In this document: piece after piece, positions 23,826-32,317 of the stretch | Position numbering within the stretch: position 1 is the first letter of the stretch | Layout: each line of letters starts with the position of its first letter | Source: Larkinella bovis | Lineage (GTDB): Bacteria; Bacteroidota; Bacteroidia; Cytophagales; Spirosomataceae | Assembly: GCF_042655385.1 (NCBI RefSeq) | Contig: NZ_JBHSMA010000002.1 | Location: 434,001-498,000, forward strand | Direction of reading: 5' to 3' | Length of the DNA: 64,000 nucleotides | Translations under genes and position numbers: made by a program | The notes under the pieces: generated by a model | What the model saw: the letters and a program-made list of their open reading frames with translations, nothing else | What the model was told of the DNA's origin: nothing | The model's database searches: none

Positions 23826-25502
23826 ATGACACCAATGCTCACCCGTATGACGAAGTATACGCTCCTGACCTTCCTGGTAATAATCAGTGCTTTGGTTGCC
23901 CGGGGGCAGCAGAAAGACCCGCTTGACAAGATCATCATCACGGCCCAAAAGGGGAAAACCCGGGTGACTGCCGGCGAAAACGGCGAATTGCAGGTCAACG
24001 TGTCTCCAAAAGATGTCCGTACCTTTAAAACCGCCGGACGGGTTCGTTACCGGGACTTCGGTGCCAGGGGGGATGGCAAAACCGATGATATCGACGCGAT
24101 CGCGGCCACCCACGCCTTTGCCAACCTGCACGGCCTGCCGGTGAAAGCCGACGATGGAGCCACCTACTACATTGGCGGGAAGGAGCGCACAGCCCTCATC
24201 CGGACGGACACGGATTTTGGCACGGCAGCCTTCCTCATTGACGATACGCAGGTACAAAACCGCAATGCGTCTGTTTTTACGGTAGGGTCAGACCTCAAAC
24301 CGTTTAAGCTCGAGACGATAACTTCCCTGAAACGGAATCAGGAAAAAATTGACGCGACGTTGCCGGGCCCCTGTCTGATCACGGTTACGAACGCTAACGT
24401 GAAGCAATACATCCGGTTCGGACTCAACCAGAACAATGGCTCCGCGCAGACCGATATCTTTGTCGTTGACAAAAATGGTACCGTCGATAAAAACGCTCCG
24501 ATCATCTGGGATTTCGACCAGATCACGGACATCACCGCGCTGCCCATCGACGAGAAACCGCTGAAGATCACCGGCGGGCGCTTCACCACCATTGCCAATA
24601 AAGCGGAATCAAAGTATACGTATTATAACCGAAACATCGCCATCCGGCGGTCCCACGTGCTGGTCGAAGGGCTGGAACACCGCGTCACGGGGGAAGGAGA
24701 CCACGGGGCTCCCTATGGCGGTTTTCTTAGCATTGGCGACTGCTCGTATGTGACGGTTAAAAACACCATTCTGACCGGCCACCGAACCTACAGCACCATT
24801 GGCGCGGCCGGGAAACCGGTCACTATGGGCACGTACGACCTTTCGGTCAACCGCGCCCTGAACGTATCCTTTGTCAACTGCAGCCAGACCAATGACATCA
24901 ACGACAATACGTACTGGGGCATTCTGGGTTCTAACTTCTGTAAAAACCTGCTGTATGACCATTGTATCCTCTCCCGGTTTGACGCCCACCAGGGAGTTGC
25001 CAACGCGACCATCCGTAACTCGACCCTGGGGCACATGGGAATCAATGCCATTGGCACCGGACTCTTGTTAGTGGAGAATTCGACCATTCGCGGCAGGAGC
25101 ATTGTCAACCTGCGCTCCGACTACGGCAGTACCTGGCAGGGAGAACTGGTGATCCGCAACTGTGTTTTCGTACCGGCCAATGGTAAACCCACCAATGCCG
25201 CCCTGATCAATGGATTCAATTCCGGTCAGCATGATTTCGGCTATACCTGCTATATGCCGGAACGAATCACCATTGAAAATCTCCGTATCGACGACGCCCG
25301 GCATCCGGAAACGTACCAGGGACCGGCCATTTTTACCAATTTCAATCCGGAGATGAGGGATTCTTCCTACCAGGAAAAATTTCCCTACGTCATCACGAAA
25401 GAGGTCATTCTCCGAAACGTAACGACCGCCAGCGGAAAGGCCTTGAGAGTCAGTGATAATCCGTTCATGTTCCGGGCGGTAAAGGTTACCGCCGACCGGT
25501 GA
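23826..25502 (+). CDS. Secreted right-handed beta-helix (pectate lyase-like) protein
   Basis: 558 residues if started at ATG 23826; an ATG at 23847 gives an even tighter signal peptide (TKYTLLTFLVIISALVARGQ), and both are possible. After it, YRDFGARGDGKTDDIDAIAA near residue 75 is the standard opening of pectate-lyase-3/GH28-like helices. The rest is repeated short strands typical of beta-helix coils, such as NIAIRRSHVLVEGLEHRV, CSYVTVKNTIL and NATIRNSTLG. It is likely extracellular or periplasmic and acts on a polysaccharide. Divergent from the Tat barrel gene, it belongs to the same island. Substrate unknown. Confidence 0.85.
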   Translation: MTPMLTRMTKYTLLTFLVIISALVARGQQKDPLDKIIITAQKGKTRVTAGENGELQVNVSPKDVRTFKTAGRVRYRDFGARGDGKTDDIDAIAATHAFANLHGLPVKADDGATYYIGGKERTALIRTDTDFGTAAFLIDDTQVQNRNASVFTVGSDLKPFKLETITSLKRNQEKIDATLPGPCLITVTNANVKQYIRFGLNQNNGSAQTDIFVVDKNGTVDKNAPIIWDFDQITDITALPIDEKPLKITGGRFTTIANKAESKYTYYNRNIAIRRSHVLVEGLEHRVTGEGDHGAPYGGFLSIGDCSYVTVKNTILTGHRTYSTIGAAGKPVTMGTYDLSVNRALNVSFVNCSQTNDINDNTYWGILGSNFCKNLLYDHCILSRFDAHQGVANATIRNSTLGHMGINAIGTGLLLVENSTIRGRSIVNLRSDYGSTWQGELVIRNCVFVPANGKPTNAALINGFNSGQHDFGYTCYMPERITIENLRIDDARHPETYQGPAIFTNFNPEMRDSSYQEKFPYVITKEVILRNVTTASGKALRVSDNPFMFRAVKVTADR

Positions 25503-25603
25503 GGGAATCGCCATTCGGGTCGTCAATGAATAAATGGAAAAGGATGCGGTCATCGACCGGCACTCATAAAATGCTTCCTGCGAAATCCGCCGGACCGGTT
25601 TTC

Positions 25604-25760
25604 TTACGGCTTGAAGACCTTCAGCGTAACCGTTTTCAGGCCACTGCTGACCCGTAGCAAGAACAGTCCTGGTGGTTGGTGATGAACCGGAAATGTCTGC
25701 CGTTCGATTGCCTGGAGAAGCTGATGTTGCCACCCGTACCAAAGGCGGTATCCAGTTGGC
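25604..25760 (-). pseudogene. Orphan T9SS C-terminal sorting tail
   Basis: On the minus strand one frame ending in TAA at 25604-25606 encodes a tail ending PPGLFLLRVSSG then LKTVTLKVFKP. This is the type A sorting signal of type IX secretion; compare PAGLFLLRVTQGG in the protein ending at 49992. Only about 50 codons are open: a TGA lies in frame just upstream (about 25765-25770), and no start or passenger domain exists. It is the leftover 3' end of a secreted protein gene, squeezed between the beta-helix gene and the regulator. Confidence 0.7.
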
Positions 25761-25784
25761 GGGCTATGCGAAATCGTTCAAGGA

Positions 25785-28700
25785 TTATAAGCAATAATTC
25801 AGGTACAGTAACCAACTGGCAATACCCCCCTTGGTCACAAATTCCATCGGTGTCATCTGGTAAAAATCGCGGAAACATTTGGTAAAATAGGCCGGACTGT
25901 CGAAGCCCACCTGGTAGGCGGTTTCTGAACTGTTAAGCCCTTGTCGCAGGTATTGCGTAGCGCGTTTCAGCCGGTAATTCCGGATGACCTCGTTGGTCGA
26001 TAAACCGGTCAGTGTTTTCATTTTGCGGTACAGCCCCGTACGGCTCAATCGCAGTTCGTGGCTTAATTCCTCGACCCCGAAATGGGGATTATCCAGATTT
26101 TTTTCCAAAACCGGGTAGAGAATTTCGAAAAAAGGCTCCGGTGATTCCGGGGAGGAAACCATCGGAGCCGTATCCGGATTAGTCAGGCGTCCCCGAATCC
26201 ATTCCCGATACTGCCGTTGCTGGTCCAGCAGATTTCGTACCCGCAACCGGAGTTCTTCCATGTGAAACGGCTTGGTAATGTAGTCGTTTGCCCCCGCTTT
26301 CAGCCCTTCCACCCGGCTCTCGTAGGCCGATTTCGCCGTCAGGAGAATTACCGGAATGTGATTAAGGCGGATGTCTGCTTTGAGCTTCCGGACCAGCGTA
26401 TACCCGTCCATGACCGGCATCAATACGTCCGAGATAATCAGGTCGGGCATTTGGCCCAGCGCCAGCGCCAGGCCCTCGGCACCGTTGGACGCCTGGATAA
26501 TCCGGTAGGAATCGGGGAAACTCTCCGCGATGTACATTGCCAGCTCCTGGTTGTCTTCCACGATGAGCAAATGAATAGCGGCATCGGCTTCCCTAGCCAA
26601 AGGCGTCGGGGCTTCGTTGGGCTGCCCGACGGAAGAAACCGCTGGGCGGTAGGGTAGGGAAACCGTAAAGGTTGTCCCGGTGCCCAGTCCGCTTTTGACC
26701 CGGATCGTGCCGCCCTGTAATTCCACAAACTCTTTGACCAGCGACAGTCCGATGCCCGTGCCGCCCTGTTGCTTCTGGGCCGACAGACCGGCAACCGAAT
26801 CTTCCACCTGATAAAACCGGTCGAAAATGTGCGGCAAATGGTCGGGGGCTATGCCAATGCCCGAATCGCTGACCGTCAGCAGAATACCGTCAGAACCCGG
26901 GTCTTTCAGCGGACTCAGCCGGCATTCAACGCGGCCCCCGGTTTGGGTGAACTTCAAGGCATTGGCGATCAGGTTCGTTACAATTCGCTCCAGCTTTCCG
27001 GTGTCGAACCAGTACTCTTCCGAAAGGGGGACGGTTTCATACCGCAGCTCAATGCCGCGCGCTTCGGCCGCAGCTTGAAACGACTGCACCATCGTACCGA
27101 CAAGCTCGGCCAGATTGCCCCGCGCTTCTTCAACTTTGATCGCCCCGGCTTCCAGCTTGGACAGATCGAGCAACTGATTGACGAGGTCGAGCAACTGATT
27201 GGCGTTGCGATTGATGGTGTACAGCCGTTTCCGGTCTTCCGGTTCCTGGAGCCGGTTCAGCAACTGCTCGGCTGGCGTCATAATCAGCGCAATCGGCGTA
27301 CGAAATTCGTGGGTAATATTGGAAAAAAACCGGGTTTTCATCGCATCGAGCGATTGGAGTTGCCGCAACTGCAAGCGGTTCAGGTAGGAGCGGACGGCGA
27401 TATAACCGATGCTTACCAGGATCAGCGTATACCCTGATAACGCCCACCAGGTAGTCCACCACGGTTGCTGCACGATCATGGAAAGCCGCCGGACGTGCGG
27501 ACTCCAGATCCCTGACGTATTCGATGCGTTCAGTTTCAGCGTGTATTCGCCGGGTCGTAAGTCCGTATAAACCGCAAGGGGGCGTTCGGTTTCAATCCAT
27601 TCGGCGTCCAGCCCTTCCAGTTGGTAGCGAAACCGGATTTTGTCATGCCGGTTAAACTGCATGGCCGCAAAATGGACCGTCACAAAGTTCTGGTTGTGCT
27701 TCAGGTTCAGGGTCGAAACCGTATGAATGGTCCGGTTTTGGGTCAATTCGCCGGCTTCGATCGCCTTGTTGTTAATCAGGATATCCGTAATCTGCACGGG
27801 AGGGTGGTACGAATCATCGCGGATTTGCCGCGAATCGAAGGCCGTAATGCCCTCCAGACCACCCAGCGCAAGGCGGCCATCGGGCAACTGTAGCTGGTGA
27901 AACCGGTTGAATTCCTCCGCCAGCAAGCCATCTTCGTACGTGTAGCTATGCGTCTGCAACGTACGCTGGTTCAGGCGGCCCAAGCCCTGATTGGTGGCTA
28001 CCCAGAGGAACCCCTTCCGGTCGGGGAGGACACTGTAAATGACATCGTTCGGCAAGCCGGTTTTCGTCGAAAAGCAGATTGACCGGCCGGTACGTTTGTC
28101 AAAACGACACAGCCCCGCGCCAAACGTACCAACCCATAACCGGGTGCTATCGGATGGGTCGGCCACCAGGCAGGTCAGCAGGTTACTGCTCAGGGAAGCC
28201 GAATCGCCGGGTCGGTGGGTAAAATGATGAAGCTGGCCGGTTTTGCGATCGGTTCGGAAAAGCCCGTTGGAACCGGTGATTACCCAGATGGCCTGGTGAT
28301 CAACCACCATTTGCAGCGAAACCCGCTGCGAATCGGCCTTGGGCCGGATGACCCACGGAAATAACTCCCAGGTATGCTGTTTTTCGTTGTATCGCCAGGC
28401 TTTCAGATGGTGCCCCAGCCAGATGTGGCCTGCGAGGTCGATGGTCAGCAGCACGGGATGCATCGCGGGGCCGCTGCCAATGGTTTCGGGCAAGGGGATC
28501 GCTTGCCACTTTTTCGTTCGAAGGTCGAGTTGATAGACCCCGGAGGTGCCCACCGAAACCCAAAGTTTTCCGTGCCGGTCGCTGACCGACCGAAAGTTAT
28601 ACGCATATCCTTTCGCCAGCGCCGGCGGTAGCTCCGCTGCCGGCAGCCCCAGAAACCGGGTAAAAAGGTCGGCCTGAAACCCGTCCCGGTAGCGTATGGT

Positions 28701-29714
28701 CTGAAACAGGCTGGCACGCAGGTTGAACTTCAGAACGCCGTCCCCGTTGGTTCCGACCCACAGAACATCCGACCGGTCGATGTAAATACAGCGATAGCTT
28801 TGATTTCCCACCGGATCGGTCAGCAACCGGACGCCATTGGTGTCATCGAACCGGTACAGCCCGTTGATTGCCACGTAGTCGTTGCCCTGGCTATCGGTGG
28901 CAAAGTCGGTTTTGGTTTCTTTTTGATAGGTTTTAGGAAGTTTGAACGCTTTGAACGTTCCGGTCCGGGTCTGATAAACCGTCAGGTGCTTTTCTGTGGC
29001 CAGCAATAAATCGCCATTGGTCCGGGCGTACAACCCGAGAAGGGAGGCATCGGGTAAGCCATTGGGCGTTCCAAACGGATAATGAACAAAGCGGTCCGCA
29101 GATTCGTCCAGGCGATCCAGCCCGGCTTCGGTGGCCAGCCAGATCCGGCCCTGCCGATCCTGTACGATTTGCCGGATCAGCGGATGGGAAAGCGACCCCG
29201 GCTGGCCCGGCTGGTGACGAAACCACCGATAGTGGTTGGTCCGGAGGTCGATCTGCAGCAGTCCGCCCGCCCGGGGACTCATCCAGAGCCGGTTTTGGTT
29301 ATCCACGAAAAAACACCGGATGGAATCCCGCTGAATATTTTTCTGATAAAGAGGTTGGTGGGTAAATCGATAGAAGGTTTCGGTAGCCGGGTCGAACCGA
29401 TCAAGATCGTGTTCGCTACGAATCCACAACCGTCCCTGGGCATCCGGTTTTAGTTCATGGACAATGACCGACTGGAAAGTTTTGAAGTTCGTGCCATCGT
29501 AGCGCCCCAGTCCGGCCAGTGTACCCACCCAGATAAACCCCTGCCGGTCCTGAACGATGGAAGGAACAAAGCCCTGTGGTAGCCCCTGTCGCTGCGTGAT
29601 GATTTCGGGTGGCCGCCAACCGTCGGATTGCGCCAGCGCCCGCTGTTCGCAACCGGTTAGTCCGCCCAGAATTGCCCACAAAAAATAATGGAATCGGAAG
29701 TAATTCCCCATCAT
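25785..29714 (-). CDS. Hybrid two-component system sensor/regulator (HTCS)
   Basis: 1309 residues. An N-terminal lipoprotein-like signal (LTGCEQ) leads to many two-component-regulator propeller blades (about 40-680; RQGFIWVGTLAGLGRYDG and repeats), a Y_Y_Y domain (about 690-745) and one membrane helix near 755-775. Cytoplasmic HisKA follows (THEFRTP, phospho-His near 801), then HATPase (NALKFTQTGG, GTGIGLSLVKEF), a receiver domain (LIISDVLMPVMDGY near 1094) and an AraC-type HTH at the end. HTCS proteins sense oligosaccharides in the periplasm and activate nearby SusCD loci. The two SusCD pairs start about 2.6 kb away in divergent orientation. A few residues after the HTH (WLLYLNYCL) look non-native. 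Confidence 0.95.
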   Translation of the reverse strand: MMGNYFRFHYFLWAILGGLTGCEQRALAQSDGWRPPEIITQRQGLPQGFVPSIVQDRQGFIWVGTLAGLGRYDGTNFKTFQSVIVHELKPDAQGRLWIRSEHDLDRFDPATETFYRFTHQPLYQKNIQRDSIRCFFVDNQNRLWMSPRAGGLLQIDLRTNHYRWFRHQPGQPGSLSHPLIRQIVQDRQGRIWLATEAGLDRLDESADRFVHYPFGTPNGLPDASLLGLYARTNGDLLLATEKHLTVYQTRTGTFKAFKLPKTYQKETKTDFATDSQGNDYVAINGLYRFDDTNGVRLLTDPVGNQSYRCIYIDRSDVLWVGTNGDGVLKFNLRASLFQTIRYRDGFQADLFTRFLGLPAAELPPALAKGYAYNFRSVSDRHGKLWVSVGTSGVYQLDLRTKKWQAIPLPETIGSGPAMHPVLLTIDLAGHIWLGHHLKAWRYNEKQHTWELFPWVIRPKADSQRVSLQMVVDHQAIWVITGSNGLFRTDRKTGQLHHFTHRPGDSASLSSNLLTCLVADPSDSTRLWVGTFGAGLCRFDKRTGRSICFSTKTGLPNDVIYSVLPDRKGFLWVATNQGLGRLNQRTLQTHSYTYEDGLLAEEFNRFHQLQLPDGRLALGGLEGITAFDSRQIRDDSYHPPVQITDILINNKAIEAGELTQNRTIHTVSTLNLKHNQNFVTVHFAAMQFNRHDKIRFRYQLEGLDAEWIETERPLAVYTDLRPGEYTLKLNASNTSGIWSPHVRRLSMIVQQPWWTTWWALSGYTLILVSIGYIAVRSYLNRLQLRQLQSLDAMKTRFFSNITHEFRTPIALIMTPAEQLLNRLQEPEDRKRLYTINRNANQLLDLVNQLLDLSKLEAGAIKVEEARGNLAELVGTMVQSFQAAAEARGIELRYETVPLSEEYWFDTGKLERIVTNLIANALKFTQTGGRVECRLSPLKDPGSDGILLTVSDSGIGIAPDHLPHIFDRFYQVEDSVAGLSAQKQQGGTGIGLSLVKEFVELQGGTIRVKSGLGTGTTFTVSLPYRPAVSSVGQPNEAPTPLAREADAAIHLLIVEDNQELAMYIAESFPDSYRIIQASNGAEGLALALGQMPDLIISDVLMPVMDGYTLVRKLKADIRLNHIPVILLTAKSAYESRVEGLKAGANDYITKPFHMEELRLRVRNLLDQQRQYREWIRGRLTNPDTAPMVSSPESPEPFFEILYPVLEKNLDNPHFGVEELSHELRLSRTGLYRKMKTLTGLSTNEVIRNYRLKRATQYLRQGLNSSETAYQVGFDSPAYFTKCFRDFYQMTPMEFVTKGGIASWLLYLNYCL

Positions 29715-29733
29715 GAGGCTGCACCTGACCTTT

Positions 29734-29741
29734 CAAAAGTA
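29734..29741 (-). promoter_or_regulatory. -7 box (TACTTTTG) for the HTCS gene
   Basis: On the minus strand these bases match TAnnTTTG about 20 bases before the regulator start. The -33 element is not clear. Confidence 0.4.
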
Positions 29742-30372
29742 ACTCAACCAAAATAGTGACAATATAGTCGTTATGAGCGCTACTTGAGTAAGGAAGCAGA
29801 ATTAGAATTAATTAACTGGCATAGTTGGATGAGTCGTCGGAAAAGCCTGTTGCCCGGACTGAGGGCGTTACCAGGGGAATTCCATCCTTCGGGCCCCTAT
29901 CTGGCAAAACGAGATGGGGAGTTGACGGAGTCGTTTTCGTTCCATCAAGTTCCATGGGCGGGGGCTTGGTCGTTGGCTGAGCATCCTTTCCTGACGCAAG
30001 ACCTCTAAAACCAGCTTGGCGTTGAAATCAGCCGCGAACAGACGACGGTTTTTTGTTTTCATGGAGGACAGAGTTAGTAACTATTCCGGGTAATTAAGAG
30101 CCTGACACCACGAGCGGGGCCCACGCTATTCTACCGACGCGGAACCACACAAATGGCGTACGGGCCGGTAGACCCACAGGCCGGAAACATACATGCCGGT
30201 CCGAAAATGAGAGCCCTTATACGGTACAGTTCAAGGCCGGTTGAGATAATATACTATTAAATAGTGTATAGTTGCAATTTTATTGTTAAACTTGTTTTAA
30301 AAGGCGGTAAGTAAAATTTGTGCCTCGCAATCTTATGTTCATAATTATTTAACGGTCAGTTTCCAAGTACCC
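29742..30372. other. Long intergenic region with transposase relic
   Basis: About 630 bases between the divergent HTCS gene and the sigma factor gene. It contains the IS3-type relic at 29973-30062. Beyond about 30230 it becomes strongly A+T-rich (TATACTATTAAATAGTG around 30250, an imperfect palindrome), suitable as the promoter of the sigma/SusCD operon. Nothing else is recognised. Confidence 0.55.
29973..30062 (-). mobile_element. IS3-family transposase orfA remnant (5' end only)
   Basis: From the ATG at 30062 the first 30 codons read as the N-terminus of an IS3-type OrfA: basic MKTKNRRLFAADF then NAKLVLEVLRQERMLSQ, equivalent to the usual RRKFsaeFKAKLVLELLREEKTLSQ start. After that the similarity stops abruptly; the expected helix-turn-helix (LAxxYExHPNQI) and OrfB are missing. 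No terminal inverted repeats were found. It is a degraded trace of an insertion sequence. Confidence 0.7.
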
Positions 30373-31005
30373 TTGAAACGGCATGTAAGTTTGAATCCAA
30401 AATCTTCTTCTGTGCAACTACCACCTGATAACGAATTGTGGGCCTCCTTTTTGAAAGGAGACAGGGTGGCGTTTGCCTGGATATACAATCGAAATATCGA
30501 AGAACTGCTTCGATACGGTTACCGGGTTACCAGTAATCGCCAACTGATCAAAGACAGTATTCACGATCTGTTCCTGCATTTGTGGCTCCACCGCGAAAAC
30601 CTTTCCAAAACCGATAATATTCGGTTTTACCTCTTTCGCTCGTTACGCAACCGAATCATTCAGAATACGGATGCGCCCACGGTTTCCGGTATTGATATGG
30701 ATCTCCTCCTCGACAAGGTGTTCAGCGAACTGCCGTTGGAACACGCCATTATTGAACAGGAAAATCAGGAAGATCAGATAAAAGTACTAAAAAAGGCGAT
30801 TGACCGGCTGCCTAAACGCCAGCAGGAAGTGATTCAACTCCGCTATTTCCACGATTTTACACTGGATGAGATTGCCGTGGTCATGCAGATCAACAATCAG
30901 TCGGTCCGTAATCTCATTCACCGCTCCATTTCCCAGTTAAAGATATTTTTTGAATTGGCCGGGTGGCTTCTCCTGCTCCTGTTCAATAATATCGGTAAAA
31001 ATTAA
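30373..31005 (+). CDS. ECF-type RNA polymerase sigma factor
   Basis: 210 residues from a TTG at 30373; no in-frame ATG is available before the conserved region. Region 2 spans about 25-90 (FLKGDRVAFAWIYNRNIEEL, DSIHDLFLHLWLHRENL). Region 4 spans about 140-195 (IDRLPKRQQEVIQLRYFHDF, LDEIAVVMQINNQSVRNLIH). It is followed by a FecR anti-sigma gene and by a SusC with an STN domain, the classic trio in which substrate binding at the outer membrane releases the sigma factor to transcribe the locus. The C-terminus ends in a hydrophobic stretch (GWLLLLLFNN), unusual for a soluble sigma factor. Confidence 0.93.
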   Translation: MKRHVSLNPKSSSVQLPPDNELWASFLKGDRVAFAWIYNRNIEELLRYGYRVTSNRQLIKDSIHDLFLHLWLHRENLSKTDNIRFYLFRSLRNRIIQNTDAPTVSGIDMDLLLDKVFSELPLEHAIIEQENQEDQIKVLKKAIDRLPKRQQEVIQLRYFHDFTLDEIAVVMQINNQSVRNLIHRSISQLKIFFELAGWLLLLLFNNIGKN

Positions 31006-31072
31006 AATATTTTCCGGCTCTTCTGAGTACAAATGTCTATCCGCTCCATTTAGACTTACGATTGCCATAGAG

Positions 31073-32143
31073 ATGTTTGAAAAATACGCGACATATGGTC
31101 TTGAAGACTTCGTTCAGGACGGAGAGTTTATCCGGTGGGTCAAATACCCTGACCTGGAGAATAATCTCTTTTGGTCCCTGCTACTGGAGACGTACCCCTT
31201 TCAACAGGAAACCGTTCATCAGGCCAGGCAGGTTGTTCTGAAATTACAGGAAGCATCTCATATCAGTCTCGGGGACGACGATGCCAGGGAGATTTGGAAT
31301 ACCCTCCAACACTCTATTAATAAGCCTGTTCGTGTTTTGCCGCTCTGGGAAAGGACCTGGATTAAAATGGCAGCGGCTATCATTGTTCTGATTGGCGGCC
31401 TGTCGGTGTGGCAATTGAGGAAGGAGGAGACGAATTTGCTTGCGATCAGCAAAATCATGTATGGCGTACTTTCCGGCGATCTGACCGTCGTATCGAATAG
31501 TGAAGCTGACTCGCTGGCCATAACGCTTCCGGATAATAGCCGTATCACCCTGGCGCGCGGGGCCAGGATCCGGTATAAAACCAGTTTCGGTGATTCGGTT
31601 CGTGAGGTTTATTTGACCGGAGAAGCTTTTTTCGAGGTCGCGCGTGATCCTCAAAAACCGTTCGTGGTCTATACCAATAAGTTAATAACCAGGGTGCTAG
31701 GGACAAGTTTTCGGATAAAAACCGATGCGGAGACTAACAATGTAGCGGTTTCGGTCAGGACCGGTAAAGTGTTGGTAAAGGCTCTGTCGGTTGATCAACC
31801 GGTCGGGCTGATTTTGCTTCCTAACCAAAAGGCCAACTTTAAAACGGATTCTAAAATCCTGAGCCGGACACTCGTTGACGAACCCGTACCCATTCGGGCG
31901 GAAGGCGAGCTTCAGCTACCCGCTTTTAGGAATATACCCGTTGCCGAGCTTTTCGATAATCTTGAAAAGGTATATGGCATACCTATTCAGTTCGACCGAG
32001 ACTTGCTGACAGGCTGTCGGCTGACGACTTCCTTCAGGAATGAGTCCCTGTTTCAGCGCCTGGACATTTTATGTGAAGCGATTAACGCTACGTATAGAAT
32101 AGAAGAAACAAAAATAGTGATAGAAGCCCACCGATGTTTATAA
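31073..32143 (+). CDS. FecR-type anti-sigma factor
   Basis: 356 residues from the ATG at 31073; the longer frame from 30950 overlaps the sigma gene without homology. It has a cytoplasmic N-terminus, one membrane helix near residues 100-118 (KMAAAIIVLIGGLSVW) and a periplasmic FecR domain (LPDNSRITLARGARIRY, LTGEAFFEVARDPQKPFVVY, VLGTSFRIK). The C-terminal DUF4974 domain (LFDNLEKVYGIPIQFD, LFQRLDILCEAINATYRIEE) is also present. It holds the sigma factor at the membrane and listens to the STN domain of the SusC encoded next. Confidence 0.95.
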   Translation: MFEKYATYGLEDFVQDGEFIRWVKYPDLENNLFWSLLLETYPFQQETVHQARQVVLKLQEASHISLGDDDAREIWNTLQHSINKPVRVLPLWERTWIKMAAAIIVLIGGLSVWQLRKEETNLLAISKIMYGVLSGDLTVVSNSEADSLAITLPDNSRITLARGARIRYKTSFGDSVREVYLTGEAFFEVARDPQKPFVVYTNKLITRVLGTSFRIKTDAETNNVAVSVRTGKVLVKALSVDQPVGLILLPNQKANFKTDSKILSRTLVDEPVPIRAEGELQLPAFRNIPVAELFDNLEKVYGIPIQFDRDLLTGCRLTTSFRNESLFQRLDILCEAINATYRIEETKIVIEAHRCL

Positions 32144-32317
32144 GGATAAGTTCATCAAAAACATGAGCGCTTATGATTTAAATTCTTCGACTAACTAAAG
32201 CCCGACGGTGGCTGCTACCGGGTTTAAAATCCCCTGTTTTCTTTACGTATAAGGGTGTCCGTTATGGCGGATAAAGGGACATTATTGCCTTTTCAAAAAT
32301 CTAGAACGATCAAATCA

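Noticed and set aside
29784..30008. 74-codon plus-strand open frame in the HTCS/sigma gap
   Set aside because: It is antisense to the IS3-type relic and has no recognisable motif.
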